A stretch of 64,000 nt of DNA from assembly GCF_001552475.1 (NCBI RefSeq), contig NZ_BCRG01000004.1, positions 62,001 to 126,000 on the forward strand, given 5' to 3'. Positions 1 to 7,619 of this stretch are shown here, one piece after another; positions within the stretch are counted from its first letter, which is position 1, and each line of letters opens with the position of its first letter. The notes under the pieces are model-generated. The model had not been told where the DNA came from, did no database searches, and was given only the letters and a program-made list of their open reading frames with translations. The translations under genes and the position numbers were made by a program. Source of the stretch: Microbacterium oleivorans NBRC 103075. GTDB taxonomy: Bacteria > Actinomycetota > Actinomycetes > Actinomycetales > Microbacteriaceae.

Positions 1-890
1 CCCACCGCGCCGCCGGCACGCAGGAGTCGGTTGAGCACGGCCGCACCGACGCCGCTCATCACGACGCGGGCGCCGAGCCGCTCGCCGCCAGCGATCTCGA
101 CCTCGCCGTCGGGAGTCATCGCGACCACCTCCGCATCGGTACGGATCTCGGCGCCGGCGGCGCGCGCCGCACGCTCGAGTTCGCCGCTGACCGCACCCAT
201 CCCCCCGACGGGGACATCCCAGTCCCCGGTCCCGCCACCGATCACGTGATACAGGAAACAGCGGTTCTGGCGGAGGGAGGTGTCGTCCGACCGTGCGAAG
301 GTGCCGATCAGCCCATCGGTGAAGGCAATGCCGCGGGCGACATCGGTGTCGAAGGAGTCGCGCATGAGCGATCCGAGCGGCTGCCGCGTCACGGCATCCC
401 ACAGGGCGTCGTCACCGGTCGCTGAGCGGACCTCGGCCTCGCGCCGCAGTGGCGCCGTCACCGTCGGGAACAGGGTCGCGCCGAGCGGAGCCAGCCGCTC
501 GTAGAACTCCGCGAACCGCGCCGCCTCGCGGTCGTCGCCGGTCGCTCGGGCGAAGCTCGCGGCGGTGGCGGCGGCATCCGCGTTGTCGATCAGGATGCCG
601 CGGTCCGGGGCATCCGGCAGGGGCGTGTACGACGAGTAACGGCGGCGCTCGAGGCGGATCCGCAGGCCGAGGTCGTCGATCACGGTGCGCGGCAGAAGGC
701 TCACGAGATAGGAGTACCGCGACAGCCGCGCGTCGACTCCTGGCCACGGCCGTTCTGACACCGCGGCGCCGCCGACGTGTGCCCGGCGTTCGAGCACCGT
801 GACGGTGCGCCCCGCGCGAGCGAGGTAGGCGGCGGCGACGAGGGCGTTATGCCCTCCGCCCACGATGACGACGTCGCGGATGGCGCTCAT
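1..890 (-). CDS. FAD-dependent oxidoreductase, phytoene desaturase/PYROXD2-like (partial)
   Basis: I translated the minus strand from the ATG at 890 and it stays open to the window edge, giving 296 residues with the C-terminus missing. The N-terminus is a Rossmann dinucleotide-binding fold: GGGHNA at residues 11-16, the ribose-binding acid E34 in VLERR, then VGGAA around 39-43. This layout is typical of the NAD(P)/FAD oxidoreductases related to carotenoid desaturases and PYROXD2. No carotenoid gene is visible nearby, so the substrate is unknown. The gene is divergent from the inositol-monophosphatase-like gene, with a gap of about 30 bases that must hold both promoters. Family call is good; specific reaction is not claimed. 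Confidence 0.8.
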   Translation of the reverse strand, partial: MSAIRDVVIVGGGHNALVAAAYLARAGRTVTVLERRAHVGGAAVSERPWPGVDARLSRYSYLVSLLPRTVIDDLGLRIRLERRRYSSYTPLPDAPDRGILIDNADAAATAASFARATGDDREAARFAEFYERLAPLGATLFPTVTAPLRREAEVRSATGDDALWDAVTRQPLGSLMRDSFDTDVARGIAFTDGLIGTFARSDDTSLRQNRCFLYHVIGGGTGDWDVPVGGMGAVSGELERAARAAGAEIRTDAEVVAMTPDGEVEIAGGERLGARVVMSGVGAAVLNRLLRAGGAV

Positions 891-921
891 GGTGCTCAAC
901 CTAGCGGCGTACCGTGGAGGG

Positions 922-1710
922 ATGGATGCCGCTGCGCTCGCCGACCTCGCCCTCGACATCGCCCGTGAAGCCGGTGAGCTCGCGCTTCGACGCAGGCAGG
1001 AGGGTGTCTCGATCGCCGCTACGAAGTCCGTGATCGCCGACATCGTCACCGAAGCCGACCGTGAGGTCGAGGAACTCATCCGTGGGCGGCTGAGTTCCGA
1101 GCGACCCGATGACGGCTTCCTCGGCGAGGAGTCCGGCGCCGAGCGGGGCACCTCCGAGATCACATGGGTCGTCGATCCCATCGACGGCACGGTGAACTAC
1201 TCGTACGGGATGCCGCACTACGCCGTCAGCATCGCGGCCGTCACCGGCGAGCCCACCCCGCCGACGTGGACCGCGCTCGCCGGTGTCGTCCACAACCCGG
1301 CTGTCGGTGAGACCTTCCACGCGATCCGCGACGGCGGGGCGTGGATGGGGGAGCACCGGCTCACGGTCTCGAGCGTCGGCGAGGCCGGAGGGCTCGTGGC
1401 GACCGGGTTCGGCTACGACCCGAAGCACCACGAGGAGGACCTTGCACGCGTCGCCGCCGTCATGCCGCTGCTCCGCGACCTGCGCCGTGCGGGAGCAGCC
1501 TCGCTCGACCTCGCGTACGTCGCGGCGGGCAGGCTCGACGGCTACTTCGAACGCGGTCTGCACCCGTGGGATCACGCCGCGGGAGCGCTGCTCGTGACCG
1601 AAGCGGGCGGTCTCATCACAGGCTCACCCGACGGGTTCCCGGGGCGGGACATGACGATCGCCGCCGGTCCGGACCTGTTCGCCCGGCTGACCGCGACGAT
1701 CGGATTGTGA
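922..1710 (+). CDS. Inositol monophosphatase family protein
   Basis: A 262-residue Mg-dependent phosphatase of the IMPase/FBPase/CysQ superfamily, acting on inositol phosphate or a related sugar or nucleotide phosphate. The metal and phosphate motifs are all present: GEES at about 68-71, DPIDGT at 85-90, and WDHAAG at 216-221. The start at ATG 922 is preferred over in-frame upstream codons because GTGGAGGG lies directly before it and the protein then begins at the normal first helix. It is divergent from the FAD oxidoreductase. The exact substrate cannot be read from the motifs; histidinol-phosphatase and CysQ-like roles are alternatives. Confidence 0.9.
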   Translation: MDAAALADLALDIAREAGELALRRRQEGVSIAATKSVIADIVTEADREVEELIRGRLSSERPDDGFLGEESGAERGTSEITWVVDPIDGTVNYSYGMPHYAVSIAAVTGEPTPPTWTALAGVVHNPAVGETFHAIRDGGAWMGEHRLTVSSVGEAGGLVATGFGYDPKHHEEDLARVAAVMPLLRDLRRAGAASLDLAYVAAGRLDGYFERGLHPWDHAAGALLVTEAGGLITGSPDGFPGRDMTIAAGPDLFARLTATIGL

Positions 1711-1792
1711 ACGGACATCCCATTCCCAGCCCCGTTCGTGTAGCGTGGTTATCTGATCGTTACCTTCGCTGCCCGAGCGGAGGATTTTCCTG

Positions 1793-3199
1793 ATGAGTCC
1801 GCGGCCCCGCCGCTCTACCCGAGAGCCCGCACGTTTGACTTTCGAGATCCCCCCGACTGACGCGCCCGCAGCGCGCCGCGATCGGCGACCCGCCACGTCC
1901 GGCACCACGCCGTTGACCCGTGCGGAGCTCCGACGCCGAGCCGCTCACACCGCGGCCACGAGCGACGTCGAGACCGCCGCTGTGCAGGCCGTCGCCGCCA
2001 TGGGTGAGGTCATCGCACTGGTCCAGGCCGCCGAAACCCCGTCGCCGCGCCGACGCCGCACCCGTGATGCGGCGGCCACCGAGACGATCGCGACCGAGAC
2101 CCTGGTCGCCGAGGTCGCACCCGCATCCATCGCCGAGTCCGTTGTCGCAGAGGCAACAGCCGGCACCCTTCCGCTTCGCCGTCGGTCCCGCGCGGCGGCT
2201 GCCGCCGCGCCGGTTGCCGATGCCGCACCCGTCCGCGAGTTCCTCGACGAGACGATCGTTCTCCCTTCCGCCGGGTCCACCCACGCGACGGCGCACGAGG
2301 CCGGGCCGAGCGTCGACGAGTTCGAGCTCGCGGCCAAGGCCTTCTCTTTCACCGGCGAGACTCCGATCCAGGTGGCCCGCGCTGCTGTCGAGGCAGAAGA
2401 ACGCGCGACGCCGACCACGCGCGTCCGCATGGCCGATCAGGCGCCTCGTCCTCGGCGTGGCCGGATCGTGTTCAAGCGGCTGGCCGCGGCATCCTTCTCC
2501 GTCAGCGTCGTCGGTGTCGTCGGGCTACTCGCCATCGGGACGACCACCCCCGTCGCGGCGGTCGGTGCGTTCGGACAGGAAGTGCGCGGCGACATGATGC
2601 TCGCCAGCGACACCACCGACGCCGCCTCTCCCGAGATCCAGGCGTACGTCGCCGGGTCGACCGTCGCCGCCAGCGACCTCGCGCGCTCCGACGAGTACGA
2701 CATCGAGTCGATGTCCGACGTCGCGGCGGACTCCGGCGTGACGAAGTTCGCCGGCACCTGGGTGAACGACGCGACCGCCGACGTCCAGTGGCCGTTCCCC
2801 GTCGGCGTGCCGATCTCGGCTCAGTTCGGCTCGGTGTCGTACATGTCGAAATTCTCACGGCCGCACCACGGCACCGACTTCACCCCGGGCCGCGGCGCTG
2901 AGGTTCACGCCGTCGCCGGAGGAACCGTTCGCATCGCGACCGAAGCCGGCGGCGACTACGGCGTCACCGTCGTGCTCGACCACATCATCGACGGCAAGCT
3001 CGTTTCGACTCGCTACGGCCACATGGAGTACGGCTCGCTCCGCGTCTCGCCCGGCGAGACGGTCAAGGCCGGCGAGGTCATCGGTCTCGTCGGGAGCACG
3101 GGCAAGTCGACGGGCCCTCACCTGCACCTCGAGGTGCTCCTCGGTGGCACGACGCGTATCGACCCGCTCCCGTGGTTGAAGGAGCACACCCGGGGCTGA
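1793..3199 (+). CDS. Membrane-anchored M23 family metallopeptidase
   Basis: A 468-residue protein with three parts. Residues 1 to about 225 are Ala/Pro/Arg-rich, low complexity and probably disordered. A single hydrophobic segment lies at about 232-252. A C-terminal LytM/M23 domain carries the zinc motifs HHGTD (358-362) and HLHLE (443-447). M23 enzymes cleave peptidoglycan cross-bridges or act as wall-remodelling factors. The domain would sit outside the membrane with the long tail in the cytoplasm. All zinc ligands expected for an active enzyme are seen. RBS GGAGGATTTTCCTG precedes the ATG. It stands alone before the tRNA pair. Confidence 0.88.
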   Translation: MSPRPRRSTREPARLTFEIPPTDAPAARRDRRPATSGTTPLTRAELRRRAAHTAATSDVETAAVQAVAAMGEVIALVQAAETPSPRRRRTRDAAATETIATETLVAEVAPASIAESVVAEATAGTLPLRRRSRAAAAAAPVADAAPVREFLDETIVLPSAGSTHATAHEAGPSVDEFELAAKAFSFTGETPIQVARAAVEAEERATPTTRVRMADQAPRPRRGRIVFKRLAAASFSVSVVGVVGLLAIGTTTPVAAVGAFGQEVRGDMMLASDTTDAASPEIQAYVAGSTVAASDLARSDEYDIESMSDVAADSGVTKFAGTWVNDATADVQWPFPVGVPISAQFGSVSYMSKFSRPHHGTDFTPGRGAEVHAVAGGTVRIATEAGGDYGVTVVLDHIIDGKLVSTRYGHMEYGSLRVSPGETVKAGEVIGLVGSTGKSTGPHLHLEVLLGGTTRIDPLPWLKEHTRG

Positions 3200-3204
3200 C
3201 CCGG

Positions 3205-3235
3205 TTACAGAGGGATGCCGCGACTCTGGTATCCT
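3205..3235 (+). promoter_or_regulatory. Possible tRNA promoter
   Basis: TTACAG at 3205-3210 and TATCCT at 3230-3235 are separated by 19 bases and end 28 bases before the first tRNA base. The -10 element is reasonable; the spacer is long. This is a weak call from position and sequence only. Confidence 0.35.
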
Positions 3236-3263
3236 CGTCTAGTTGCCCGGTTGCGGGTGGCAC

Positions 3264-3335
<72 letters not shown>

Positions 3336-3359
3336 CGCAGCATCCTTCAGATGCGCCAC

Positions 3360-3433
3360 GGCGGGGTAGCTCAGCTGGTCAGAGCGCACGACTCATAATC
3401 GTGAGGTCGCGGGTTCAAGCCCCGCTCCCGCTA
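3360..3433 (+). tRNA. tRNA-Met (CAT anticodon, elongator type)
   Basis: A 74-base cloverleaf. Acceptor GGCGGGG pairs with TCCCGCT with G-T pairs at both ends, discriminator A. The anticodon stem CACGA/TCGTG closes the loop CTCATAA, giving CAT. The anticodon stem lacks the three G-C pairs of initiator tRNA, so this is the elongator. The T arm is GCGGG/CCCGC. Confidence 0.95.
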
Positions 3434-3436
3434 CGC

Positions 3437-3473
3437 AAAACCCCTGGGCTCCACCCCGGGGGTTTTGTCTTTT
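3437..3473 (+). terminator. Intrinsic terminator after the tRNA pair
   Basis: AAAACCCC(T)GGG, a short loop, then CCC(C)GGGGGTTTT forms a strong hairpin ending in a T-rich tract (TTTTGTCTTTT). It lies four bases after tRNA-Met. Confidence 0.75.
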
Positions 3474-3580
3474 CCGGTCCCGGATCAACCCATCACAGGC
3501 CGAGTGCAGCCAATGGTGTAGCCGATGACGGCCGCCGAGGTCTCGTGCGCTGGCGCGCGCGGGCAGATTGGCTCGCGGGC

Positions 3581-3769
3581 ATGGACGCCGCAGAACTCAT
3601 CTTGGCTCTCGTGCTCGCGGTGCTCGTCAACGTCGTGATCCTCTGCTTCGTGATCGAGGCAGCCGTGAAGAACGCCCTCGCGGACGACCGCGTCTTCCAG
3701 TCGAAGGTCCGCGCCCCGCGCGACGCGTCCCCGATACAGAGCAGGCGCGTAGGGGGTCGCCCGACGTGA
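3581..3769 (+). CDS. Small predicted membrane protein
   Basis: A 62-residue protein starting at ATG 3581. Residues about 4-27 form one hydrophobic helix rich in Leu, Val and Ile; the rest is charged and ends in a basic tail. An upstream in-frame extension would run back through both tRNA genes and is rejected. No clear ribosome-binding site is seen, and I do not recognise a family. It sits 13 bases before the next gene in the same direction. Many actinobacteria have rpmG directly after these tRNAs; this is not rpmG. Confidence 0.45.
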   Translation: MDAAELILALVLAVLVNVVILCFVIEAAVKNALADDRVFQSKVRAPRDASPIQSRRVGGRPT

Positions 3770-3782
3770 AAGGATCTTGACC

Positions 3783-4157
3783 ATGCTCGATGGTGTCATC
3801 ACGATCGCAGGTGAACTGCTGAACATGGCGGTCACCGGCATCCTGTCCCGCGACCGGGAGCGCACCGTCCACTCCACCCTCCGCCTCACAGACGGGGAGG
3901 CTAACGGTCTCGTCCTCGACGAACCGGTCGAGGGTGACGCTGTCGTCTCCTGCCAGCGCATCCGGCTCGACGCCGTGGACCTGACAAATGTCGAGGTGGT
4001 CTGGAACTCGCAGAACGTGCGCGACCCGGCGCTCACCGCTTACATCGCAGAGGGCGCCGCGGTCCTGATCATCCGCATCGACGGTGGCGTCGCCGAATGG
4101 ACCGTCCCCGCCGGTCGGGTGGGCGCCGTCGGGAAGTGGCTCACTGCTCGGGAGTGA
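3783..4157 (+). CDS. Hypothetical protein
   Basis: A 124-residue soluble protein starting at ATG 3783 with AAAGGATC six bases upstream. It has no membrane segment beyond a mildly hydrophobic start. Its alternating beta-strand pattern (repeats of V/I with charged residues, ending in a Trp- and Gly-rich stretch around WTVPAGRVG) suggests a small beta-rich domain. I do not recognise the family. Codon use is like the neighbours, which supports a real gene. Confidence 0.6.
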   Translation: MLDGVITIAGELLNMAVTGILSRDRERTVHSTLRLTDGEANGLVLDEPVEGDAVVSCQRIRLDAVDLTNVEVVWNSQNVRDPALTAYIAEGAAVLIIRIDGGVAEWTVPAGRVGAVGKWLTARE

Positions 4158-4194
4158 CCCTCGCGCGCACGCGGGCGGGGTGCCACGATGACTC

Positions 4195-4446
4195 ATGAGT
4201 TACGACGACAGCCTCCGCGCGATGGTCGAACGAACGAAAGAGAACACGATCGCGCAGGCGATGATCGACGTCGAGCGAGAACATCAGATCAAGGTTGCCC
4301 CTTGGCGCCGGAGCAAGGCTGCCTCCTACTCTTCACCGCTCCGCCCCGTGAGTGCGTCAGATGTCGCCACTCGGCGGCCGCGCTACAGTACGCGGTCGGG
4401 ATTGCCGACGCTTGTTGTGCCCTCGGCGAGAGCCGAAAGCAACTAG
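4195..4446 (+). CDS. Doubtful small hypothetical protein
   Basis: An 83-codon frame. The first 45 residues look like a plausible charged helical protein. The second half is Ser/Arg-rich with poor third-position bias and overlaps the 3' end of the opposite-strand membrane protein by 90 bases. No good ribosome-binding site is seen. It may be a decayed gene whose 3' part is lost, or chance. Confidence 0.25.
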   Translation: MSYDDSLRAMVERTKENTIAQAMIDVEREHQIKVAPWRRSKAASYSSPLRPVSASDVATRRPRYSTRSGLPTLVVPSARAESN

Positions 4447-4869
4447 GCGCCCGATTGCCGTACAGATCCCGCACACGGCCGCGCCGAGGAGGATGACAGG
4501 TTCGAAGAAGGGGCTCCTGGCGGGGGAGAGGGCAACGAAGATCAGCCACAGCACGCCCACGGACGCCACCGCGCCGAGGACCCAGAACGTTGCCACATGC
4601 GCGAGCATGCCGGGCACGCGGCGCATCCGCCGTCCCACCAAATAGGACACGGGTGCTCCCAGGCAGACGAGCACGAAGGTGGCGGCAATCATCGCGATCG
4701 CGATGAACACGGCGAGCTGCTCTCCGCCCTCGGAAACTCCAAAAGCAGTGGTCTGAACGACCCAGAACGCCGTGATGAAGACAGCGGCGGACGCCCATGT
4801 CGCGAGGGTGTAGACGACGTTGTCACGCCCGTCGAACGGAGTGACCACCGGGCGAAGTTCGTCTTTCAT
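4357..4869 (-). CDS. Hypothetical membrane protein, four predicted TM helices
   Basis: A 170-residue protein starting at the ATG at 4869. It has four hydrophobic stretches, at about 24-42, 50-72, 88-112 and 120-145, separated by short basic loops (LVGRRMRR between the second and third). The C-terminus is a basic tail. No catalytic motif or recognised family is visible. The longer upstream frame is rejected because it lacks the hydrophobic pattern and natural codon bias. It is convergent with the doubtful 4195 frame. Confidence 0.6.
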   Translation of the reverse strand: MKDELRPVVTPFDGRDNVVYTLATWASAAVFITAFWVVQTTAFGVSEGGEQLAVFIAIAMIAATFVLVCLGAPVSYLVGRRMRRVPGMLAHVATFWVLGAVASVGVLWLIFVALSPARSPFFEPVILLGAAVCGICTAIGRLVAFGSRRGHNKRRQSRPRTVARPPSGDI

Positions 4870-5199
4870 GGGCGTCCTACGGTCGGTATCTGCGGTGAAT
4901 GCGTGGGGCGGGGTCGGGGCCGCAGTCGCGTGTTCCACCCTGTGGCGAATCGAGTGACCCGCGGGCTGCACGCAAGCTCGCCTTCCCCCAGGGCTCATCC
5001 TGGCAGACGGGTCGGCTTGCGGGCATAGCCGGACGTGGCCGCCTCGTGGGGGCGTCATCATCGTTGGCTGCATAACTCGCCCATGGTGTACGTTTCGATC
5101 ACCGTTCCCGATCCGTGATCGCATCGACCGCCACCGACGTCGCCATCGTCCACAGCTCTTGTGCACGCCCGCCGGCGGGGCCTCAAAGAAAGCCCGCTC
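4870..5199. other. Gene-free stretch between divergent genes
   Basis: About 330 bases with no frame I trust. It must contain the promoters of the membrane protein on the left and the flotillin on the right. I see no clear -35/-10 pair, tRNA, hairpin or repeat. Confidence 0.5.
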
Positions 5200-6645
5200 T
5201 TGGACTTCACCATCATCATCGTCGTCGCGGTCGCTGTCGTCGTTCTGCTGTTCATCCTCGGCATCGGCCTCCTCCTCTTCCGCGCCTGGTACCAAGTGCC
5301 GCAGAGCGACGAGGCCATCGTCGTCGTCGGAAAGAAGCAGCGGGGCTCCGACGGGACGACCTCGAACATGACCGTCATCACGGGCGGCGGCGCCTTCGTC
5401 AACAAGCTGACTCAGCGGTCCGACAAGATCTCGCTCCGCTCCCGCCAGATCAAGATGGAGCCGACAGCACAGACGACCCACGGCGTGACGCTGCACGTGG
5501 CCGGCGTCGCGCTCGTCAAGATCGGTTCCCAGCCCGACCAGGTGCGTGCCGCCGCCGAGCGGTTCGCGTCGCAGGACCAGGCCATCGACACGTTCACGAC
5601 CGAACAGCTCGAGGGTGCGCTCCGTGGCGTCGTCGCGATGCTCTCCGTCGAAGAGGTCATGAAGGACCGCCAGAAGCTGAGCGACCAGATCGCCGAAGGC
5701 GTCAAAGGCGACCTCCTGGCTCAGGGTCTCGTCTTGGACTCGTTCGCGATCCAGGGAATCAACGACACCAATGGGTACATCGAGGCGCTCGGTGCCGCCG
5801 AGGTCGAGCGCGTCCGCCGTGAAGCAGAGGTCGCCCGCATCAACGCGGCCCGCGAGGTGAAGGCGCGCCAGATCGCGACCGACGAGGCGAACCTCATCGA
5901 ACAGACCGCCCTAGACAAGAACAAGGCCTCTGCGAAAAGCGAGGTCGGCCGTGCGAACGCGGAGGCCGAGCAGGCTGAGCACCTTGCCCGGGCGGAGCGT
6001 GAGCAGGCCGTCCTCGTGCAGAAGGCTGAGAACAAGCAGGCCACCCTCGACGCCGAGGTCAAGAAGGTCGCCGACGCCAACAAGTACAAGGCGCAGACCG
6101 AAGCTGACGCGAACGCCTACACGCGCCAGAAGCAGGCCGAGACCGACCGCGCCGTCGAGCAGCAGAAGGCAGACGCCGACGCCTACAAAGTGCAGCGTGA
6201 GGCTGACGCCCGCCAGGCATCCGCATCTGCTGAAGCTGCCGCCACTCTCGCCAAAGCCGAGGCCGAAGCGCAGGCTCGCCGCGCGACGGCCGAGGCTGAG
6301 GCCGACGCCATCCGTGCGACCGGTGAGGCCAAGGCTGCTGCCATCCAGGCAGAGGCCGAGGCTCTGCAGGAGAACCTGGAGGCGGTCCTCACCCGCGAGG
6401 TCGTCTCGAAGCTCCCCGACATGGTTGCGTCGTTCTCGTCCGGCTATGCCAGCGTCGGCAAGATCACCCTCATCGGTGGCGACACCGCCGCGACCCACAT
6501 CGCGCGTGAGCAGTCGCAGAGCCTCGCGGCCACGTTCGACGCGGTCAAGAGTACGACCGGCCTGGACATCGCCGCGCTGGTCCAGGGTCAGGCGCTCGGC
6601 CGCGGTATCGCCGACGGCGCGAAGCCCGACGTCACGGTCGACTGA
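5200..6645 (+). CDS. Flotillin-family (SPFH/Band 7) protein
   Basis: A 481-residue membrane scaffold protein. An N-terminal hydrophobic helix (about 2-24) is followed by a Band 7 domain to about residue 190. A long Ala/Glu/Lys-rich coiled coil (about 200-390) contains repeated EAEA, QAEA and KAEA segments, and a short globular tail follows. This is flotillin architecture, linked in bacteria to membrane microdomains. TTG 5200 is preferred as start because AAAGAAAG lies seven bases before it and the protein then begins just ahead of the membrane helix. GTG 5161 would add 13 basic residues without a ribosome-binding site. An IS element lies 30 bases downstream. Confidence 0.88.
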   Translation: MDFTIIIVVAVAVVVLLFILGIGLLLFRAWYQVPQSDEAIVVVGKKQRGSDGTTSNMTVITGGGAFVNKLTQRSDKISLRSRQIKMEPTAQTTHGVTLHVAGVALVKIGSQPDQVRAAAERFASQDQAIDTFTTEQLEGALRGVVAMLSVEEVMKDRQKLSDQIAEGVKGDLLAQGLVLDSFAIQGINDTNGYIEALGAAEVERVRREAEVARINAAREVKARQIATDEANLIEQTALDKNKASAKSEVGRANAEAEQAEHLARAEREQAVLVQKAENKQATLDAEVKKVADANKYKAQTEADANAYTRQKQAETDRAVEQQKADADAYKVQREADARQASASAEAAATLAKAEAEAQARRATAEAEADAIRATGEAKAAAIQAEAEALQENLEAVLTREVVSKLPDMVASFSSGYASVGKITLIGGDTAATHIAREQSQSLAATFDAVKSTTGLDIAALVQGQALGRGIADGAKPDVTVD

Positions 6646-6675
6646 CGCTCGCGCCCGAAGAATCGCCCACCGCTA

Positions 6676-7616
6676 GGCCGTGTTGATCAAGTGGTTCCGC
6701 CACTGGTTGGGTGAGTCTTGAACGGTGACGCGGCAGGAGATCTCTGACGAGGTGTGGTCGGTTACGGAAGCGTTGATGCCGACGGTGACAGGGCGGTCGC
6801 GGCCGTGGACAGATCATCGACTCGCTCTCGAGGGGATGGCGTGGAAGTACCGCACCGGGGCGCCGTGGCGGGACGTGCCAGAGCGATTCGGGAAGTGGAA
6901 CTCGATCTACAAGCGGTTCAATCGGTGGGCTGAGGATGGCACCTGGACGAAGCTGCTTGCCGAGGTGCAGAAGCAGGCCGACGCTGCCGGGAAGATCGAC
7001 TGGGTTGTCTCGATCGACTCGACCATCGCGCGCGTGCATCAGCACGGTGCGACCCTAAAGAGGGACACAGGGGGCTCTGTCGAATCACAAGACTCCGTGG
7101 TTCGAGCCGCCTGATCACGGCATCGGCCGCTCCCGTGGCGGGCTGACGACCAAGCTGCACCTGGTCTGTGACGGCCGCGGCAGACCGCTGGGGATGATGG
7201 TTACCGGCGGGAATGTCAACGACACGACGATGATGACCGCGGTACTCAAGGACATCTGCGTGCCCCGCGCCGGGAAGGGCAGACCCCGCACCCGTCCCGA
7301 TCGGGTGCTCGCCGACAAGGGATACCCGTCGAAGGCGAATCGCGCATGGCTCCGCGATCGCGGGATCGCCGCGACGATTCCTGAGCGGGACGATCAGATC
7401 GCGCACCGTCGCAAGAAGCCGGGCCGGCCGATCGACTTCGGCGACCAGCAAAAGACCCGCTACCGCGGCCGGAACGTCGTCGAGCGCTGCTTCAATCGGC
7501 TCAAGCAGTGGCGCGGCATCGCGCTGCGCTCAGACAAGACCGCACGCAGTTACCGCGCCGCGATCACCCTCGCCGCCACGCTGATCTGGATCAAGACTGA
7601 CTTGATCGGTACGGCC
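6676..7616 (+). mobile_element. IS5-family (IS427-group-like) insertion sequence
   Basis: A 941-base element. The left end GGCCGTGTTGATCAAGT (6676-6692) matches the reverse complement of 7600-7616 at 14 of 17 positions. TA flanks both ends (6674-6675, 7617-7618). It encodes a DDE transposase in two overlapping frames. The flanking tetranucleotides are CTAG on the left and CTAA on the right, so the duplication is not perfect at four bases. Confidence 0.88.
6725..7114 (+). CDS. IS5-family transposase, upstream frame (orfA)
   Basis: 129 codons from GTG 6725. It carries the N-terminal helix-turn-helix-like region and the first catalytic Asp in VSIDSTIARVHQHG (about residues 98-111). After TLKRDTGG the reading goes out of register and stops at 7114. 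The continuation lies in the +1 frame. The G run at 7070-7074 (ACAGGGGGC) is a natural slip point: a one-base shift there gives GALSNHK followed by DHGIGRSRGG, which fits the family. The full transposase needs ribosomal frameshifting, or it is broken by an indel. Confidence 0.8.
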   Translation: MTRQEISDEVWSVTEALMPTVTGRSRPWTDHRLALEGMAWKYRTGAPWRDVPERFGKWNSIYKRFNRWAEDGTWTKLLAEVQKQADAAGKIDWVVSIDSTIARVHQHGATLKRDTGGSVESQDSVVRAA

Positions 7617-7619
7617 TAA
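7059..7619 (+). CDS. IS5-family transposase, downstream frame (orfB)
   Basis: The frame opens after a TAA at 7056-7058 and has no usable start until ATG 7194, so it is expected as a frameshift fusion with the upstream frame. It carries DHGIGRSRGGLTTK, the second catalytic Asp in VLADKGYPSK, and the catalytic Glu in RNVVERCFNRLKQWRG. With the first Asp upstream the DDE triad is complete. The TAA stop (7617-7619) lies just outside the element: its TA is part of the target flank, so termination depends on the insertion site. Confidence 0.8.
   Translation, partial: RGTQGALSNHKTPWFEPPDHGIGRSRGGLTTKLHLVCDGRGRPLGMMVTGGNVNDTTMMTAVLKDICVPRAGKGRPRTRPDRVLADKGYPSKANRAWLRDRGIAATIPERDDQIAHRRKKPGRPIDFGDQQKTRYRGRNVVERCFNRLKQWRGIALRSDKTARSYRAAITLAATLIWIKTDLIGTA

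Noticed and set aside
1711-1792. Riboswitch ahead of the M23 peptidase
   Set aside because: The gap is only 82 bases and shows no convincing structure.
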